Shown: positions 8,999 to 17,831, counted from the stretch's first letter. The stretch is DNA of 64,000 nucleotides from an uncultured Archangium sp. (GCA_903905455.1 CAIVGN010000187.1:1-64000); one strand, 5' to 3'. Program-made: numbers and translations. Notes: generated from the letters alone by a model not told the origin.

Positions 8999-10483
8999 CT
9001 GCGCACCACGCTCATCCTGATCTTCGTCCTGACTTCTTCATCGGCGTCCGCGACGGACTACTTCGTCGACGGCGCGCAAGGCCAGGACGCGGCGGCCGGA
9101 ACCAGCGCCGGGGCCGCGTGGAAGACCCTCGCGCGGGTCAACGCCGCGACCTTCGCCCCGGGTGACCGCGTGCAGTTTCGCCGGGGCACCCTCTTCACCG
9201 GCAAGCTGCGCGTGCGGCAGTCGGGCACCGCGAGCGCGCCGTTGCTCATCACCGCCTGGGGCACGGGCGCGGCGCCGATCTTCGAGAACCCGGGCGGCAC
9301 GATGTACGACTCGTTGATCAGCCTCGAGGCGGTCTCGCAGGTGATCATCGAGCACCTGCTGCTGCGCGACACGGGCTTCGCGGGCGTGGACATTCCTTCG
9401 ACCTCGTCACGCATCACGGTGCGCGACTGCGAGATGACCAACGCGGGTGAAGGCGTCTCGCTCTCGGGCCACGACAACCTCATCACCCGCAACTACGTGC
9501 ACGACATGCGCATGGTGCGGAACACGCCGGTCACCGTGAACCCCGACGACGACTACGGCGCGAACGGGGTGGTGGTCGGCGGCAACTCGAACGAGATCTC
9601 CTACAACCGCTTCATTCGCTGCATCGCGCCCAGCTACGACTACACCTTCGACGGCGGCGCGGTGGAGTTCTACGGCACCACGGCGAACAACTTCGTGCAC
9701 CACAACTTCAGCTCCGACAGCAACGGCTTCCTGGAGATCGGCGGCGCCACCGGGGACACCAACACCGACAACGTGGTGGCCACCAACGTGGTGCTCGACA
9801 CCGGGAACTTCGCCTACTTCCACAACGCGGGGACGTTCGCGATCACCCTCACGGGGTTCCGCGTCGAGAACAACACCATCGTGCTGCGCAACTCGGTGGG
9901 CGCGGCCATCAGCGCGCAGATGAACTGGACGCCGGGCGCGCTCCTGGTGCGCAACAACATCATCGTGACGAACAACGCGGTCGTCTTCGGACGCACGGGG
10001 CTGACACACGAGAACAACGTGGTGTGGCGGCTCGACGGGCAGGCGAACGTCGGGCTCACCCTCGACGCCACGGAGCAACGGGCCGACCCCCGCTTCGTCG
10101 CGCTCGCGGGTGATGATCTGCACCTCGGCGCGAACAGCCCGGCCATCGATCGCGGCCAGGCGCTGCCCTCGGCGCTCGACTTCGATGACTCGCCCCGGCC
10201 GGCAGGGGCCGCGATGGATGTCGGGGCGTACGAGTACCGCGTGGCGATGGACGCGGGGCTCGACTCCGACGCGGGGCTCGACTCGGACGCGGGCCTCGAC
10301 TCGGACGCGGGCCTGGTCGCCGACGCGGGCCTCGACTCACCCGATGCGGGCCCGGCCGTGCCCGCGAATGGAGACGTGGTGGCAGGCTGCGGCTGCGACG
10401 CCAGCGCCGGTCTCGCGTGGGTGTTGCTCCTCTCCTTCGTGGCGCGACGACGCCAGGCGCGGGGCCCACGCTTCGACGCCTGA
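8999..10483 (+). CDS. Exported parallel beta-helix protein with MYXO-CTERM-like tail
   Basis: A protein of about 494 aa. After a signal peptide (RTTLILIFVLTSSSASAT) comes a right-handed beta-helix: repeated short turns such as SRITVRDCEMTNAGEGVSL and DNLITRNYVHDM, as in pectate-lyase-like and carbohydrate-binding helices. A low-complexity stretch of Asp-Ala-Gly-Leu-Asp-Ser repeats follows, then VVAGCGC, a hydrophobic helix and FVARRR, the layout of the MYXO-CTERM sorting signal. No ATG, GTG or TTG exists in frame between the previous stop (8975-8977) and a GTG at 9170, which would delete the signal peptide. I therefore place the start at CTG 8999, which has GAGGGGAG nine bases upstream. It is probably displayed on the cell surface; any enzyme activity is unproven. 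Confidence 0.8.
   Translation: MRTTLILIFVLTSSSASATDYFVDGAQGQDAAAGTSAGAAWKTLARVNAATFAPGDRVQFRRGTLFTGKLRVRQSGTASAPLLITAWGTGAAPIFENPGGTMYDSLISLEAVSQVIIEHLLLRDTGFAGVDIPSTSSRITVRDCEMTNAGEGVSLSGHDNLITRNYVHDMRMVRNTPVTVNPDDDYGANGVVVGGNSNEISYNRFIRCIAPSYDYTFDGGAVEFYGTTANNFVHHNFSSDSNGFLEIGGATGDTNTDNVVATNVVLDTGNFAYFHNAGTFAITLTGFRVENNTIVLRNSVGAAISAQMNWTPGALLVRNNIIVTNNAVVFGRTGLTHENNVVWRLDGQANVGLTLDATEQRADPRFVALAGDDLHLGANSPAIDRGQALPSALDFDDSPRPAGAAMDVGAYEYRVAMDAGLDSDAGLDSDAGLDSDAGLVADAGLDSPDAGPAVPANGDVVAGCGCDASAGLAWVLLLSFVARRRQARGPRFDA
10250..10353 (+). repeat. 18-bp tandem repeat coding Asp-Ala-Gly-Leu-Asp-Ser
   Basis: About five imperfect copies of an 18-base unit (gacgcggggctcgactcc and close variants) encode an Asp/Ala/Gly/Leu/Ser linker between the beta-helix and the MYXO-CTERM tail. 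The third-base differences (ggg/ggc, tcc/tcg) show the copies have begun to diverge. Such units expand and contract easily, so linker length probably varies between strains. Confidence 0.85.
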
Positions 10484-10487
10484 GCTC

Positions 10488-10516
10488 GGGCCGCGGGGCG
10501 AAGTGCGCCGCGGTCC
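10488..10516 (+). terminator. GC-rich hairpin after the beta-helix gene
   Basis: A 9-bp stem (one G-T pair) at 10488-10496/10508-10516, with an 11-base loop, begins five bases after the stop codon. No T-run follows, so if it ends transcription it does so without the classical U-tract. Confidence 0.35.
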
Positions 10517-10553
10517 GTGATGAATAGGTGTCTCCGGGACCCGTGGAGGGCGC

Positions 10554-11117
10554 GTGCTCCCGCTCCTGCTCTCGCTGCTCGTCTCGCAGGTCTCCCCGCC
10601 CCCACCGCCCGTCGCCGAGTCCCCCACCGAGGTCCGGCACTTCATCGATCGCCACCTGCTCTCGGTGGACTCGGTCGGCTGGCAGCCCAGCGTGAAGCAG
10701 GGCGCACGCACGTGGACGCTCGGCGCAGAGGGCTTCTCCACCGCCTTTCACCTGGTGCCGGAGGCCGAGGCCCTCGCCCAGCGCATCCAGGACGACTTCC
10801 ACTTCGGCAACCTGATGTTCCGCATCGGCAGCGGCATCCAGCTCGGCGCGTTGGTGGGCGCGTCGACCCTGTTGTTCCTCGCTCTGGGCAGCGTCGTGGC
10901 ACCGGCCACCATCATCGTGCTCGCCCTGGCCTGCGCTGGGCTCGCGCTGGCGGGGGGCGTGGTCAGCATCGTCGGGCTCCCGGCCATGACCCGCGCGGGC
11001 CGGGGCTTCCTCGAGGTGGTCTCGGTCTACAACCACGGGCTGACGGAGCAGGCGGTGAGCGCGCCGCTCCTCTCCGTGGCCCTCGGGACGAATGGATGGG
11101 GCGAGCGTCCCCAGTAG
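10554..11117 (+). CDS. Hypothetical membrane protein
   Basis: A 187-aa protein starting at GTG 10554, four bases after a GGAGGG ribosome binding site. The first 13 residues are hydrophobic (LPLLLSLLVSQVS), consistent with a signal peptide or N-terminal anchor, followed by a proline run. Two adjacent hydrophobic helices at about 95-118 and 121-145 form a likely hairpin in the membrane. The remaining parts (24-90 and 150-187) are soluble and without recognisable motifs. I do not recognise a family. It stands between a hairpin and the promoter-like sequence of the next gene, so it may be its own unit. Confidence 0.65.
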   Translation: MLPLLLSLLVSQVSPPPPPVAESPTEVRHFIDRHLLSVDSVGWQPSVKQGARTWTLGAEGFSTAFHLVPEAEALAQRIQDDFHFGNLMFRIGSGIQLGALVGASTLLFLALGSVVAPATIIVLALACAGLALAGGVVSIVGLPAMTRAGRGFLEVVSVYNHGLTEQAVSAPLLSVALGTNGWGERPQ

Positions 11118-11122
11118 GCAAA

Positions 11123-11151
11123 TTGACGCAGAGTTTGCGGCCCCAAATAAA
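11123..11151 (+). promoter_or_regulatory. Probable sigma-70-type promoter
   Basis: TTGACG (11123-11128) and AATAAA (11146-11151) are separated by 17 bases in an otherwise GC-rich region, giving 5/6 and 4/6 matches to the -35 and -10 consensus. It lies about 41 bases before the ATG of the beta-barrel gene that starts at 11193. Confidence 0.5.
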
Positions 11152-11192
11152 CCAGTGACCTTCCGGGGGCCGGCGAGGTCAGGTCGTTCGCC

Positions 11193-11972
11193 ATGCGTCT
11201 CGTCGCCGCCTTGACCCTCGTCGTGTCGTCCACTTTCGCGCAGGCCGCTGAGCAGTCCGCCTTCACTGCATCCGCGGGCGTGGGCTTCTTGAACCGCAGC
11301 TTCACCTGGGCCGGTGCCCCCTCGAGCACGCTGACGCCGGCCAGCCAACCCTTCGCGGGCGCGGTGGCGGTCGACGCGAGCTGGTTCCCCGGCGCGCACG
11401 TCACCGAAGGACCCGGCTCCTGGTTTGGGCTCTTCGGCCAGGCCGACGTGGGCCTCGGGCTCGCTTCGAAGCTGGCCAACGTCGACGCGGTCTTCGCCCA
11501 GACGGCCACGCGGCTGCGCTTCGGCGCCATCATTCGTTTCCCCATGGGTGAGCGCGCCTGGCTGATCGTCCACGGCGGCTACGCGCGCCAGGGATTCAGC
11601 ACCTCGAGCAAGGCCGTCAGCGGCACGGCCACGCGCCCCAACGCGCCGGACATGCTCTTCGAGGGCCCCCGCGGTGGCCTGGGCACGCGCGTCAAGCTGG
11701 GCGGCACGGCCGAGCTCGACGTCACCCTCGGCGCCCAGTACGTGACGGGCTTCGGCGAGCTGGGGTCGAGCGCCTGGTTCCCCAACGCCTCGGCCTTCGC
11801 GACCGACGCCAGCCTCGGCCTCTCGTTCGGCCTCATGGAGCACGTGCGGCTGCGCTTCAGCGGCCAGTGGCAGGGCACCTTCGTCACCCTCAACAGCAGC
11901 GGCACGTTCCGCGACGAGACGGCCTTCGAGCAGTACGTGTCGGGTGCGCTGACGCTGCAGTGGGCCATGTGA
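11193..11972 (+). CDS. Outer-membrane beta-barrel-like protein
   Basis: A 259-aa exported protein with a cleavable signal peptide (MRLVAALTLVVSSTFAQAAE, cleavage near 18-19). The rest alternates short amphipathic strands (FTASAGVGFLNRSF, WFGLFGQADVGLGLA, RLRFGAIIRF, LDVTLGAQYVTGFG, VRLRFSGQWQGTFV) and ends with SGALTLQWAM, whose hydrophobic-aromatic pattern fits an outer-membrane barrel, though it lacks the usual final Phe. No enzyme motif is present. It has its own promoter-like sequence. The function is unknown; a small porin-like or structural role is likely. Confidence 0.7.
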   Translation: MRLVAALTLVVSSTFAQAAEQSAFTASAGVGFLNRSFTWAGAPSSTLTPASQPFAGAVAVDASWFPGAHVTEGPGSWFGLFGQADVGLGLASKLANVDAVFAQTATRLRFGAIIRFPMGERAWLIVHGGYARQGFSTSSKAVSGTATRPNAPDMLFEGPRGGLGTRVKLGGTAELDVTLGAQYVTGFGELGSSAWFPNASAFATDASLGLSFGLMEHVRLRFSGQWQGTFVTLNSSGTFRDETAFEQYVSGALTLQWAM

Positions 11973-11995
11973 CCCTTCGGCGTGCGCGGTGACGC

Positions 11996-14140
11996 CTACG
12001 GGCAGGACACCTTGTTGCGCAGCGTGTGCACCAGCGTGGCGGCCACCGGGATGAGCCGCGGGGTCACGTGGGCGCGATCCCCCCGCGTGCGCAGGAACAC
12101 CGCGTCTTCGTAGCTGCCCACGCGCCGACCGGCCTCGTCGAGCACGTAGAGCTCGTCGACGCCGTTGATGCCCACGAGGAAGGATGCCGGGTCTCCGCCG
12201 GGGCGAAACCACGGGCTGGTCACCTGCCCTCCCAGCGTGTGCCAGCGCTGGGCCTGAGGGAGCGCCTGCACCCCGGGGTGTGACGACAGCAGCGCCAGCA
12301 GCAGCGTGGGCACGTCGTTCTGGGAGAGCGTGGTGCGATCCAGCAGCGCCTGCGCTTCGCCGAGCGCGGCCGCGAGGGCAGGCCGGTCTTTCACCCGGCC
12401 CAGGAACGCGGGGGGAAGGACGAGGAGGAACGGTACCTGCGCCTTCGCCGCGTCGCTCTCGTGCTCCACGTCGTCGGGGCCCCACACGTAGTCCTCGCCG
12501 GTGGAGTGATCGGCGAGCAGCACCACGAGGGAGCGCTCGGCGACGCCCAGGGTGTCGAGGCGGGCAAAGAAGCGCTCGAGCGCGGCGTCGGTGTACGCGT
12601 ACGTCACCAGCCGGCGCCGCTCGTCCTTCTGCGCGCGGTTGGGGACCTTCGTCACCGCGAGCTCGACCTGCGCCCGCACGCGCTCAGGGAGATCTTCAGG
12701 CGTGGTGTACGGCGAGTGGTTCGACAGCGACATCACCAGCGCGAGCTGCGGCGCCCCGGCCAGCCCCTTCGCCACGCGGTCGGCCGCCTCGTCGAAGATG
12801 ACGAAGTCGGTGAACCCGGACCACGCGCCCTTCGGCAACGTCGCCGGCAGCTCGTCTTGCGAGACCACCGTGCGCAGGCCGTGGCCGGTCACGAAGCGCG
12901 CCATCTGGTCGTACGTCGCGTCGGAGCCGTAGAAGAAGGAGCCGGCAAACCCCGAGTCCGCCAGCACGTCGGGCGCGCAGCGCAGCGGGAACGCGTCGAG
13001 GTCGCGGATGAGGCTCAGGTTGTAGGGCAGCGTGCCCACGCCGCAGGTCATCGCCGCGAGGCCCTGCGCGGTGCGCACGCCCGCCTGGAACATGCGGCGG
13101 CTCGCGAGGACCCCGGCGCGGTGCTCGTAGAGGCCGTTGACGAACGGCGCGAGCCCGGAGGGCGCGTCGGGGTGCAGCGCGTGGAGATCGTCGCCCCGGA
13201 AGCTCTCGAGCGAGAACTGGAAGACCGCGACCCGCGGGTCTGCGTCGGCGAAGAGCTGCGCGGAGACCCGCTCGAGCGCGTGCACCAACGGCGTGCCGGG
13301 CGCGGGGCCTTCTTGCGCCGGGTCGAGGGGCCGGGCGTGGAGGTGGGGCACACAGGGCGGGTTGGCGTGCGCGGGAGGCCAGCCCAGGCGCGCGGCGCCG
13401 AGGGCGATCTCTGCTTCGTTGGGCTCGAGTTGGAGGAGCAGCTCGCTCGGCCGGGCGGGCACGCGGTGTTGCAGGAGATCGACCGTGGTCTCGAGCAGGT
13501 TCGTCAGCGGGTCTCCGAGGGCCGCCGGGCTGAGCCGCGGGGAGGCAGCCCCCTGCGCGGCCACGAGGCCCGGGGAGAGCACTGCGCTGAGGCCGAAGAC
13601 CGTCGCCAGGCCCACGGCCCAGGCCCGGGTCGGTTCGGGGCTCGCCTTCCGCGCGTTGAGGAGACGCCAGGCCAGGAACAGCAACGTCACCGTGGCGCAG
13701 CCCAGGGCCGGGAGCCAGACGCGCTCGTAGCGGAAGAAACCCAGCGAGCCCTCGACGAAGGATGACTCGCCCGCGCCTTGCGCGATCTCCTGCATCGTCG
13801 AGAACGCGCCGCGCTCGGCCTTCACTTCCTGCTGCGTGACCGTGAGCAGGTAGAGCGCCACGCAGCACGGGAGGATGAGCGCCGTGGGGCCGTGGTGCTG
13901 CCACCGCGTGCGCAGGCGCAGGGCGATGAGGATGGAGAGCAGCAGCAGCACGACGACCAGCGGCGCGACGATGGCCGCGAAGTCCAGGGTCGTGCCGGCG
14001 AGCGCCCGGGTCAGCCGCTCGAAGGTCGTGCCTCCGCGCACCCGCATCGCCACCGCGAGCCGCGAAGGCAGCAGCGCGAGCCAGAGGAGGATGAGGGCGG
14101 AGAGCCCTGCATGGGCTCCGCGACGGAAGGCAGGGGACAC
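11996..14140 (-). CDS. LtaS-like membrane sulfatase-fold transferase
   Basis: A 714-aa protein with an N-terminal membrane domain (helices near 10-32, 52-74, 84-100, 140-160 and 170-195) followed by a large extracytoplasmic alkaline-phosphatase/sulfatase-fold domain. Visible motifs are FSLESFRGDD (about 310), a Thr/Met-rich segment RTAQGLAAMTCGVGTLP (about 352-370), FYGSDATYDQM and LLADHSTGED. These correspond to the metal-binding and nucleophile Thr regions of the lipoteichoic acid synthase/phosphoglycerol transferase family. In Gram-negative bacteria, relatives transfer phosphoglycerol or phosphoethanolamine to glycans or lipids. The start is GTG (14140). I infer modification of a surface glycan; the donor and acceptor are unknown. 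Confidence 0.8.
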   Translation of the reverse strand: MSPAFRRGAHAGLSALILLWLALLPSRLAVAMRVRGGTTFERLTRALAGTTLDFAAIVAPLVVVLLLLSILIALRLRTRWQHHGPTALILPCCVALYLLTVTQQEVKAERGAFSTMQEIAQGAGESSFVEGSLGFFRYERVWLPALGCATVTLLFLAWRLLNARKASPEPTRAWAVGLATVFGLSAVLSPGLVAAQGAASPRLSPAALGDPLTNLLETTVDLLQHRVPARPSELLLQLEPNEAEIALGAARLGWPPAHANPPCVPHLHARPLDPAQEGPAPGTPLVHALERVSAQLFADADPRVAVFQFSLESFRGDDLHALHPDAPSGLAPFVNGLYEHRAGVLASRRMFQAGVRTAQGLAAMTCGVGTLPYNLSLIRDLDAFPLRCAPDVLADSGFAGSFFYGSDATYDQMARFVTGHGLRTVVSQDELPATLPKGAWSGFTDFVIFDEAADRVAKGLAGAPQLALVMSLSNHSPYTTPEDLPERVRAQVELAVTKVPNRAQKDERRRLVTYAYTDAALERFFARLDTLGVAERSLVVLLADHSTGEDYVWGPDDVEHESDAAKAQVPFLLVLPPAFLGRVKDRPALAAALGEAQALLDRTTLSQNDVPTLLLALLSSHPGVQALPQAQRWHTLGGQVTSPWFRPGGDPASFLVGINGVDELYVLDEAGRRVGSYEDAVFLRTRGDRAHVTPRLIPVAATLVHTLRNKVSCP

Positions 14141-14176
14141 GGCGGAGGCGTGTAGCAGATCGGCCCCTCACCCCGG

Positions 14177-14203
14177 CCCTCTCCCCGCTGCGCAGGGCGA
14201 GGG
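14177..14203. repeat. REP-like palindrome
   Basis: CCCTCTCCCC followed by GCTGCGC and AGGGCGAGGG forms an imperfect stem of 9-10 bp. It lies in the short gap between the helicase gene and the LtaS-like gene, just after the helicase stop. Very similar CCCTCTCCC/GGGAGAGGG elements are scattered between genes in many GC-rich proteobacterial genomes. It may also act as a terminator for the helicase gene. Confidence 0.5.
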
Positions 14204-14207
14204 AGGC

Positions 14208-17129
14208 TCAGTCGAACAGGGCCAGCAGGTCTTCCTTGGTGAGCGACGCGGCCCCGGCCCCACCGTCGAGCGCCGCCTCGAACAACGCGCGCTTCTTGTC
14301 CTGCAACGTGAGGATGCGCTCCTCGACCGTGCCCTGGGCGACGAGCCGGTAGATGAACACCGGCTTGTCCTGCCCGATGCGGTGCGCGCGGTCGGCGGCC
14401 TGCGCTTCGACCGACGGATTCCACCACGGGTCCACGAGGAACACGTGGTCGGCCGCGGTCAGCGTGAGCCCCGTGCCGCCGGCCTTGAGCGACATCAAGA
14501 GCACCGTCGGCCCGTCCGGAGACTGGAACTGCTCGGTGATCTCGCCGCGGTTCTGCGTCGAGCCGTCGAGCCGCGAGAAGGACAACCCCGCGGCCTTCAG
14601 CTCCGGCTCGATGAGGTCGAGCATCGACGTCCACTGGCTGAACACCAGCGCGCGGTGGCCATCGCTCGCGGCCGTGGTGAGCGCCTCGATGAGCGACTGC
14701 ACCTTGGAGCTGGTCTTCGCCACCTGCCCGGGCACCAGCGCGCAGTGACACGCGGCCTGGCGCAACCGCAGCAGGGCCTCGAGCGCCTTGAGCACGCTGC
14801 CGCCGTGCTGGAGCAGGTCGACCACGTCGGCCCGCGTCGCGGCGTGCACCGCGTCGTAGACCGCGCGCTCCTTGTCCTCGAGGGTGACGAAGCGGATCGC
14901 CTCGGTGCGCGCCGGCAGCTCGGGCGCCACGTCCTTCTTCAGGCGCCGCAGCACGAAGGGCGCCATGATCCGCCGCAGCGCGAGCGTGGCGTCGGCCGAG
15001 CCACCTTCGATCTTCTCGGCGAACTTCTCGTTGAACTCGCTGCGCCCGCCGAGCAGGCCGGGGTTGGTGAAGTGCATCAGGCTCCACAGCTCCTCGAGCC
15101 GGTTCTCGAGCGGGGTGCCGGTGACCGCGAGCTTCAGGTCGCCCTTGAGCCGGTAGGCCGCGCGCGTGGCCTGGCTGTCCGGGTTCTTGATGGCCTGGGC
15201 CTCGTCGAGCACGATCACCCGCCAGTGCTTCGCCGCCAGCACCTCCACGTCGAGCCGGAGGATGGCGTAGGTGGTGAGGGTGACGTCGGCGTCGGTCAGG
15301 CTGCGCGAGGGCCCGTGGTACGCGTGCACCGAGAGCGAGGGGCGGAACCGCGCCAGCTCGGCCTTCCAGTTGGGCAACACGCTGGTGGGGCACACCACCA
15401 GGGTCCCCTTCTCGAGCGCGCAGATGGTCTGCAGCGTCTTGCCCAGGCCCATGTCGTCGGCCAGCACGCCGCCGAGACCGGCCGACTTGAGGAAGTGGAT
15501 CCAGTCGACGCCGTGACGCTGGTACGGGCGCAGGATGGCCTGCGTGCCATCGGGCAGCGGCGCCGACGGGAGGTGCTCGAAGCCCTCGGCGAGCGGGCGC
15601 AGCTTGTCGAGGCCGGCCGGCGCGGGGAACTCGAGCTCCCGCGAGAGGTCGGCCAGGGCGGGCAGCGCGTGGTTGGCCACGGTGCCATTCTCCGAGCGCG
15701 CCGAGAGCAGCGCCTGCACGCGCGCGCCGTGCGAGTCGAGCCACGCCTGCGGCAGCGGGGCCCAGCCTCCACCCTCGATGGGCACCAGCCCCAGCCCCTC
15801 GCGCCACGCGCGGAGCACCGCGTCGCCGCTGACGAAGCTGTCCTTCGCGCCGCCTTCCACCTCGAAGCGCAGGGCGAAGTTCGCGCGCGGCACCCCGAAG
15901 CCGTCGAGCAGCGAGCTGACGTCGAAGCGCGGGGTGAGGCTGAGCCCCTGCCCCACCACCCGGCGCGCGTCGCCCGAGAGCCCGCCGCGCCAGTCCTTGA
16001 GCTTGTCGACGAAGCGCGCGAGCTCGGGCCCGTTGAGCGTGCTGCGCCGGCCGGGCACGAGGTTGAGGCTCTCGCGCAGCTGCGCGGTGACCTTCGCCTC
16101 TGCGTTCTCCTTGCGCACCGGCAGCGGGCCGCCGAGGTGCACCAGCCGCCCGTTGTCCACGCGCGCCGAGGGCGGGCTGCCGTAGACCAGCACCGGCAAC
16201 ACGTTGAGGCCGGTGTCCATCTGCGCGAGCTGCAGCTCGATGCGCGGCTCGAGCGTGCGGTCGATGCGCGGCAGGCGCTTGCTGTGGTTGTCGATGGGGA
16301 AGCGCTGCGCCAACTCGGGGAGGATGCGGCTCATCAGCTCGCCCAGCTGCGTCGCCGGGTACCTGCGCACGCTGGGCAGCAGGTGGAGGAAGGGCCCGGT
16401 CAACGCCACCTCGCCCAGCTTGCACACCACTTCCCCGCAGCGCGCGACGCCGGCGCTCACCACTTCCGAGACGCGCGGGTCGGCGTGAATGGTGACCACC
16501 ACCTCGCCGCCGTCGTCTTCCACCTTCACCCGCGGCAGCACCACCTCGTTGGTGAAGCCCACCGGCTGCCCCTCGAGGAGGATGTTCTTCGAGTGCTCGA
16601 GCAGCCCCAGCAACCCCTCGAGGCGCTCGGGCGGCAGCGCGCCGCGCCACGGCCGCTCGAGGATGCGGTCGGCCAGCAAGTCACCGTTCTCGACCTGCAG
16701 CTTCGCGGCCTGCCCGTTGGCCATCATCGACTGCAGCGAGCCGGGCAGCGGCTCGACCTGGCCGTCGGCGTGGAGCAGCTCGCGGGACACGGTCAGCCCG
16801 TGGTCGAGGCGGGTGAAGCGGTAGACGAGGCGGGTCCACGTCTGGGCGGTGGTGGCCACGCTCGCCCCGCCCTGCTGCAGGGTGATGGCCGCGGCCACCA
16901 CGTGCTCGCAGGGGTCGAAGGCGCCGTCGCAGGAGCACTCCCAGGCGTCGTCCGGCGTCAGGTACACGGTGTACGCGAGCGGGCGCCCTGCGGGCTTCAC
17001 GCGGAACACGTGCTCGGCGCCGTTGACCTTCTCGAGCGCGGCGGCGTTGGCGCGGGCGAGCTTCACCCCGTTGGCCCAGAGCGCGGGCTTGGCTTCAGCG
17101 CGAATGGCATCGAGCAACGCTTGCGACAT
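14208..17129 (-). CDS. SNF2-family helicase with SWIM zinc finger
   Basis: A 973-aa Snf2/Rad54-type ATPase. Residues 65-76 form a SWIM finger (ECSCDGAFDPCEH: Cys65, Cys67, Cys74, His76). A long middle domain follows, then the ATPase core with Walker A DDMGLGKT (about 556-563), DEAQAIKN (about 638), the VTGTPLENRLEELWSLMHF motif, and the C-terminal helicase lobe with LVFSQWTSMLDL, RLDGSTQNR and AADRAHRIGQ. The protein ends shortly after the QDKKRALFEAAL stretch, usual for bacterial members. These proteins translocate on double-stranded DNA without unwinding it and act in transcription or repair. There is no adjacent defence gene, so I treat it as a housekeeping or stress factor. Confidence 0.93.
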   Translation of the reverse strand: MSQALLDAIRAEAKPALWANGVKLARANAAALEKVNGAEHVFRVKPAGRPLAYTVYLTPDDAWECSCDGAFDPCEHVVAAAITLQQGGASVATTAQTWTRLVYRFTRLDHGLTVSRELLHADGQVEPLPGSLQSMMANGQAAKLQVENGDLLADRILERPWRGALPPERLEGLLGLLEHSKNILLEGQPVGFTNEVVLPRVKVEDDGGEVVVTIHADPRVSEVVSAGVARCGEVVCKLGEVALTGPFLHLLPSVRRYPATQLGELMSRILPELAQRFPIDNHSKRLPRIDRTLEPRIELQLAQMDTGLNVLPVLVYGSPPSARVDNGRLVHLGGPLPVRKENAEAKVTAQLRESLNLVPGRRSTLNGPELARFVDKLKDWRGGLSGDARRVVGQGLSLTPRFDVSSLLDGFGVPRANFALRFEVEGGAKDSFVSGDAVLRAWREGLGLVPIEGGGWAPLPQAWLDSHGARVQALLSARSENGTVANHALPALADLSRELEFPAPAGLDKLRPLAEGFEHLPSAPLPDGTQAILRPYQRHGVDWIHFLKSAGLGGVLADDMGLGKTLQTICALEKGTLVVCPTSVLPNWKAELARFRPSLSVHAYHGPSRSLTDADVTLTTYAILRLDVEVLAAKHWRVIVLDEAQAIKNPDSQATRAAYRLKGDLKLAVTGTPLENRLEELWSLMHFTNPGLLGGRSEFNEKFAEKIEGGSADATLALRRIMAPFVLRRLKKDVAPELPARTEAIRFVTLEDKERAVYDAVHAATRADVVDLLQHGGSVLKALEALLRLRQAACHCALVPGQVAKTSSKVQSLIEALTTAASDGHRALVFSQWTSMLDLIEPELKAAGLSFSRLDGSTQNRGEITEQFQSPDGPTVLLMSLKAGGTGLTLTAADHVFLVDPWWNPSVEAQAADRAHRIGQDKPVFIYRLVAQGTVEERILTLQDKKRALFEAALDGGAGAASLTKEDLLALFD

Positions 17130-17225
17130 GCGCTGCGTTTACCTGAGCCCCCGCCCGAGGCGCAGCTTTCGCGCCCGCCCTGCGTGTCCCGGGGGCCAGG
17201 TCGTTTCACCGGGGCGGCACGGGGG

Positions 17226-17831
17226 ATGCTGACCCTGTCGGTCGTCATGAGCTCCTTCCTCGCCCTCGCCGTTGCGCTGGTAATGACCGCGCCGCTGGCG
17301 CCGGGGAGCGTCGTCGACGTGCCGGGGCGCACCGACAGCAACGTGCCGTTCTTCGGGGTGCAGTTCGACGTGGGCGCGCCCGACGGCATCGGCGCGTCGG
17401 CGGTGCTCACCCCGTTTCGGTTCTTGCGCCTGCAGGTCGGTGGGTTGACCAACGGCGTCGGCTCGGGCGTGCGCATGGGGGTGATGTTGCTGGCCTTTCC
17501 GCGCTCGCCCTTTCGCCCGCTGCTCGGCGTCGACGGGGGCTACGTGTACGGGGGCCTCGGACCGTGGCTGCCGCAGCTCATCGACGACCCGCGGTTGCGC
17601 GCCTGGGTCACGGGCCTGAGCGTGGGCTTCGTCAACGCGCAGGTGGGCTTCGAGCTGGGCTCGAAGCACGTGGCCCTCACCCTGCGCGTGGGCCTCTCGT
17701 ACATCGACGTGGGCCTGCGCTCGCAGACCCTGGACGTGGGCGTCGAAGGGGCGCCCCTCACCGTCACCGGCATCGCCATCAGCGGCTTCATTCCGTCGGC
17801 GCGGCTGGGCGTCTTGTTCTGTTTTGGCTGA
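17226..17831 (+). CDS. Hypothetical exported, probable outer-membrane protein
   Basis: A 201-aa protein with an N-terminal signal peptide (VVMSSFLALAVALVMTAPLA). The body is rich in Gly and alternating hydrophobic residues (FLRLQVGGLTNGVGSGVRMG, GGYVYGGLGPW, VGFELGSKHVALTLRVGLSY) and ends SARLGVLFCFG, a strand pattern fitting a small outer-membrane barrel. There is no recognisable family. Two in-frame ATGs exist (17226 and 17247); the first is used because of a GGGG at 17211-17214, but neither has a strong site. It is divergent from the helicase gene across about 96 bases in which no clear promoter boxes were found. Confidence 0.6.
   Translation: MLTLSVVMSSFLALAVALVMTAPLAPGSVVDVPGRTDSNVPFFGVQFDVGAPDGIGASAVLTPFRFLRLQVGGLTNGVGSGVRMGVMLLAFPRSPFRPLLGVDGGYVYGGLGPWLPQLIDDPRLRAWVTGLSVGFVNAQVGFELGSKHVALTLRVGLSYIDVGLRSQTLDVGVEGAPLTVTGIAISGFIPSARLGVLFCFG

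Noticed and set aside
14208..17129. A defence-island reading of the SNF2 helicase
   Set aside because: There is no nuclease, methylase or other defence gene next to it, and SWIM/SNF2 proteins of this layout are common housekeeping genes.
13875..17225. The long open frame running opposite the helicase and LtaS-like genes
   Set aside because: The translated text is Arg/Ala/Gly/His-rich and has no motif. Only the last part (17226-17831) has a signal peptide and was kept.
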